A stretch of 64,000 bases of DNA from Rhodopseudomonas palustris (GTDB lineage Bacteria; Pseudomonadota; Alphaproteobacteria; Rhizobiales; Xanthobacteraceae). The notes under the pieces were generated by a model that ran no database searches, had not been told where the DNA came from, and saw nothing but the letters and a program-made list of their open reading frames with translations. The stretch lies in the NCBI RefSeq assembly GCF_003226555.1, contig NZ_QKQS01000033.1, forward strand, positions 64,166-128,165. Reading direction: 5' to 3'. Made by a program: the position numbers and the translations under genes. Position 1 is the stretch's first letter, and the number at the start of each line of letters is the position of its first letter. Of the stretch, positions 63,732 through 64,000 are shown in pieces.

Positions 63732-64000
63732 ATGACTGTAGCGAAGCCCGCTTCGCGGCCGAACGCGCCGCAATTCTCCTCCGGCCCCTGCGCCAAGCGC
63801 CCCGGCTGGACCCCCGAAAATCTCAAGGACGCCCCGCTCGGCCGCTCGCATCGCGCGAAGGTCGGCAAGGCCAAGCTCAAGCTCGCGATCGATCTGACCC
63901 GCGACGTGCTCGAGGTCCCCGCCGACTACAAGATCGGCATCGTTCCGGCGTCCGACACCGGCGCCGTCGAGATGGCGCTGTGGTCGCTGCTCGGGCCGCG
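63732..64000 (+). CDS. serC: Phosphoserine aminotransferase (5' part, runs off the window)
   Basis: First 89 residues only; the gene continues past 64000. Begins [20 protein letters not shown]; then [58 protein letters not shown], typical of the long alphaproteobacterial SerC type. Converts 3-phosphohydroxypyruvate to phosphoserine with Glu. SD GGAAGGA at 63719 within the leader hairpin. Confidence 0.92.
   Translation, partial: MTVAKPASRPNAPQFSSGPCAKRPGWTPENLKDAPLGRSHRAKVGKAKLKLAIDLTRDVLEVPADYKIGIVPASDTGAVEMALWSLLGP

Overview
The window is a GC-rich (about 65 %) alphaproteobacterial chromosome segment. Gene content and style point to the Rhizobiales/Bradyrhizobiaceae, and Rhodopseudomonas palustris or a close relative is the best guess. 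The reasons are a type II lumazine synthase (RibH2), DUF992 and DUF1236 exported proteins, RopB/Omp25-like beta-barrels, a serC leader, and several families of GC-rich palindromic intergenic repeats typical of this group. The species assignment is inference from memory of the families; no search was run. No rRNA, tRNA, CRISPR array, insertion sequence or prophage is visible. Most of the window is ordinary core chromosome.

Layout. 1-5.4 kb: arfB (ribosome rescue), mutL, ilvE (minus), then a translationally coupled MarR regulator and OmpR-type response regulator, followed by a histidine kinase to 7.0 kb. 7.3-10.1 kb: proC, a GNAT/YbjN pair, and ribH2. 10.1-10.5 kb: a low-GC orphan ORF that looks acquired. 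10.5-15.2 kb (minus): prs, a lipoprotein gene, and the chained lgt-midA-like-pgeF operon. 15.4-18.6 kb: ubiK, rplY-pth and ychF. 18.8-24.6 kb: small hypothetical and exported proteins, a MaoC pair and a thiolase. 24.9-29 kb: a 2Fe-2S-type protein, a RelE/ParE-HigA-type toxin-antitoxin pair with a palindromic operator, and an unusually long uvrB with a repeat element inside its coding sequence. 29.2-34.5 kb: two GST-fold genes, a crotonase/TetR divergent pair, a HAD hydrolase with a Cys-rich CWC protein, and an aldo/keto reductase. 34.8-36.3 kb: an orphan DnaB/RecA-core ATPase and a PlsC acyltransferase. 36.5-41.4 kb: a divergent AraC regulator facing a molybdopterin oxidoreductase / 7Fe ferredoxin / adrenodoxin-reductase-type FNR operon. 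41.5-55.3 kb: a PQQ-type sugar dehydrogenase, a GST, aspartate aminotransferase, two DUF992 paralogues, an EF-G paralogue with a substituted G3 motif, XRE-SulP, aroE, a TRIC channel, a crotonase and an FMN lactate dehydrogenase. 55.5-64 kb: glmM, an MFS exporter, two outer-membrane barrels, a GST-GNAT pair, a split Aer-like PAS/MCP pair, and the start of serC behind its leader.

Functional themes are cell-envelope and lipoprotein biogenesis (lgt, pgeF, glmM, outer-membrane barrels), nucleotide and amino-acid biosynthesis (prs, proC, ilvE, aatA, aroE, serC, ribH2), DNA repair (mutL, uvrB), acyl-CoA metabolism (thiolase, two crotonases, two MaoC proteins) and redox chemistry (four GST-fold proteins, the Mo/ferredoxin/FNR operon). 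The most system-like items are the CetA/CetB-style bipartite energy-taxis receptor (61687-63490), the AraC-regulated molybdoenzyme electron-transfer operon (36533-41434), and the DnaB-core ATPase with an unusual N-terminal motif (34770-35489). Many neighbouring genes overlap by ATGA or GTGA, which suggests translational coupling.
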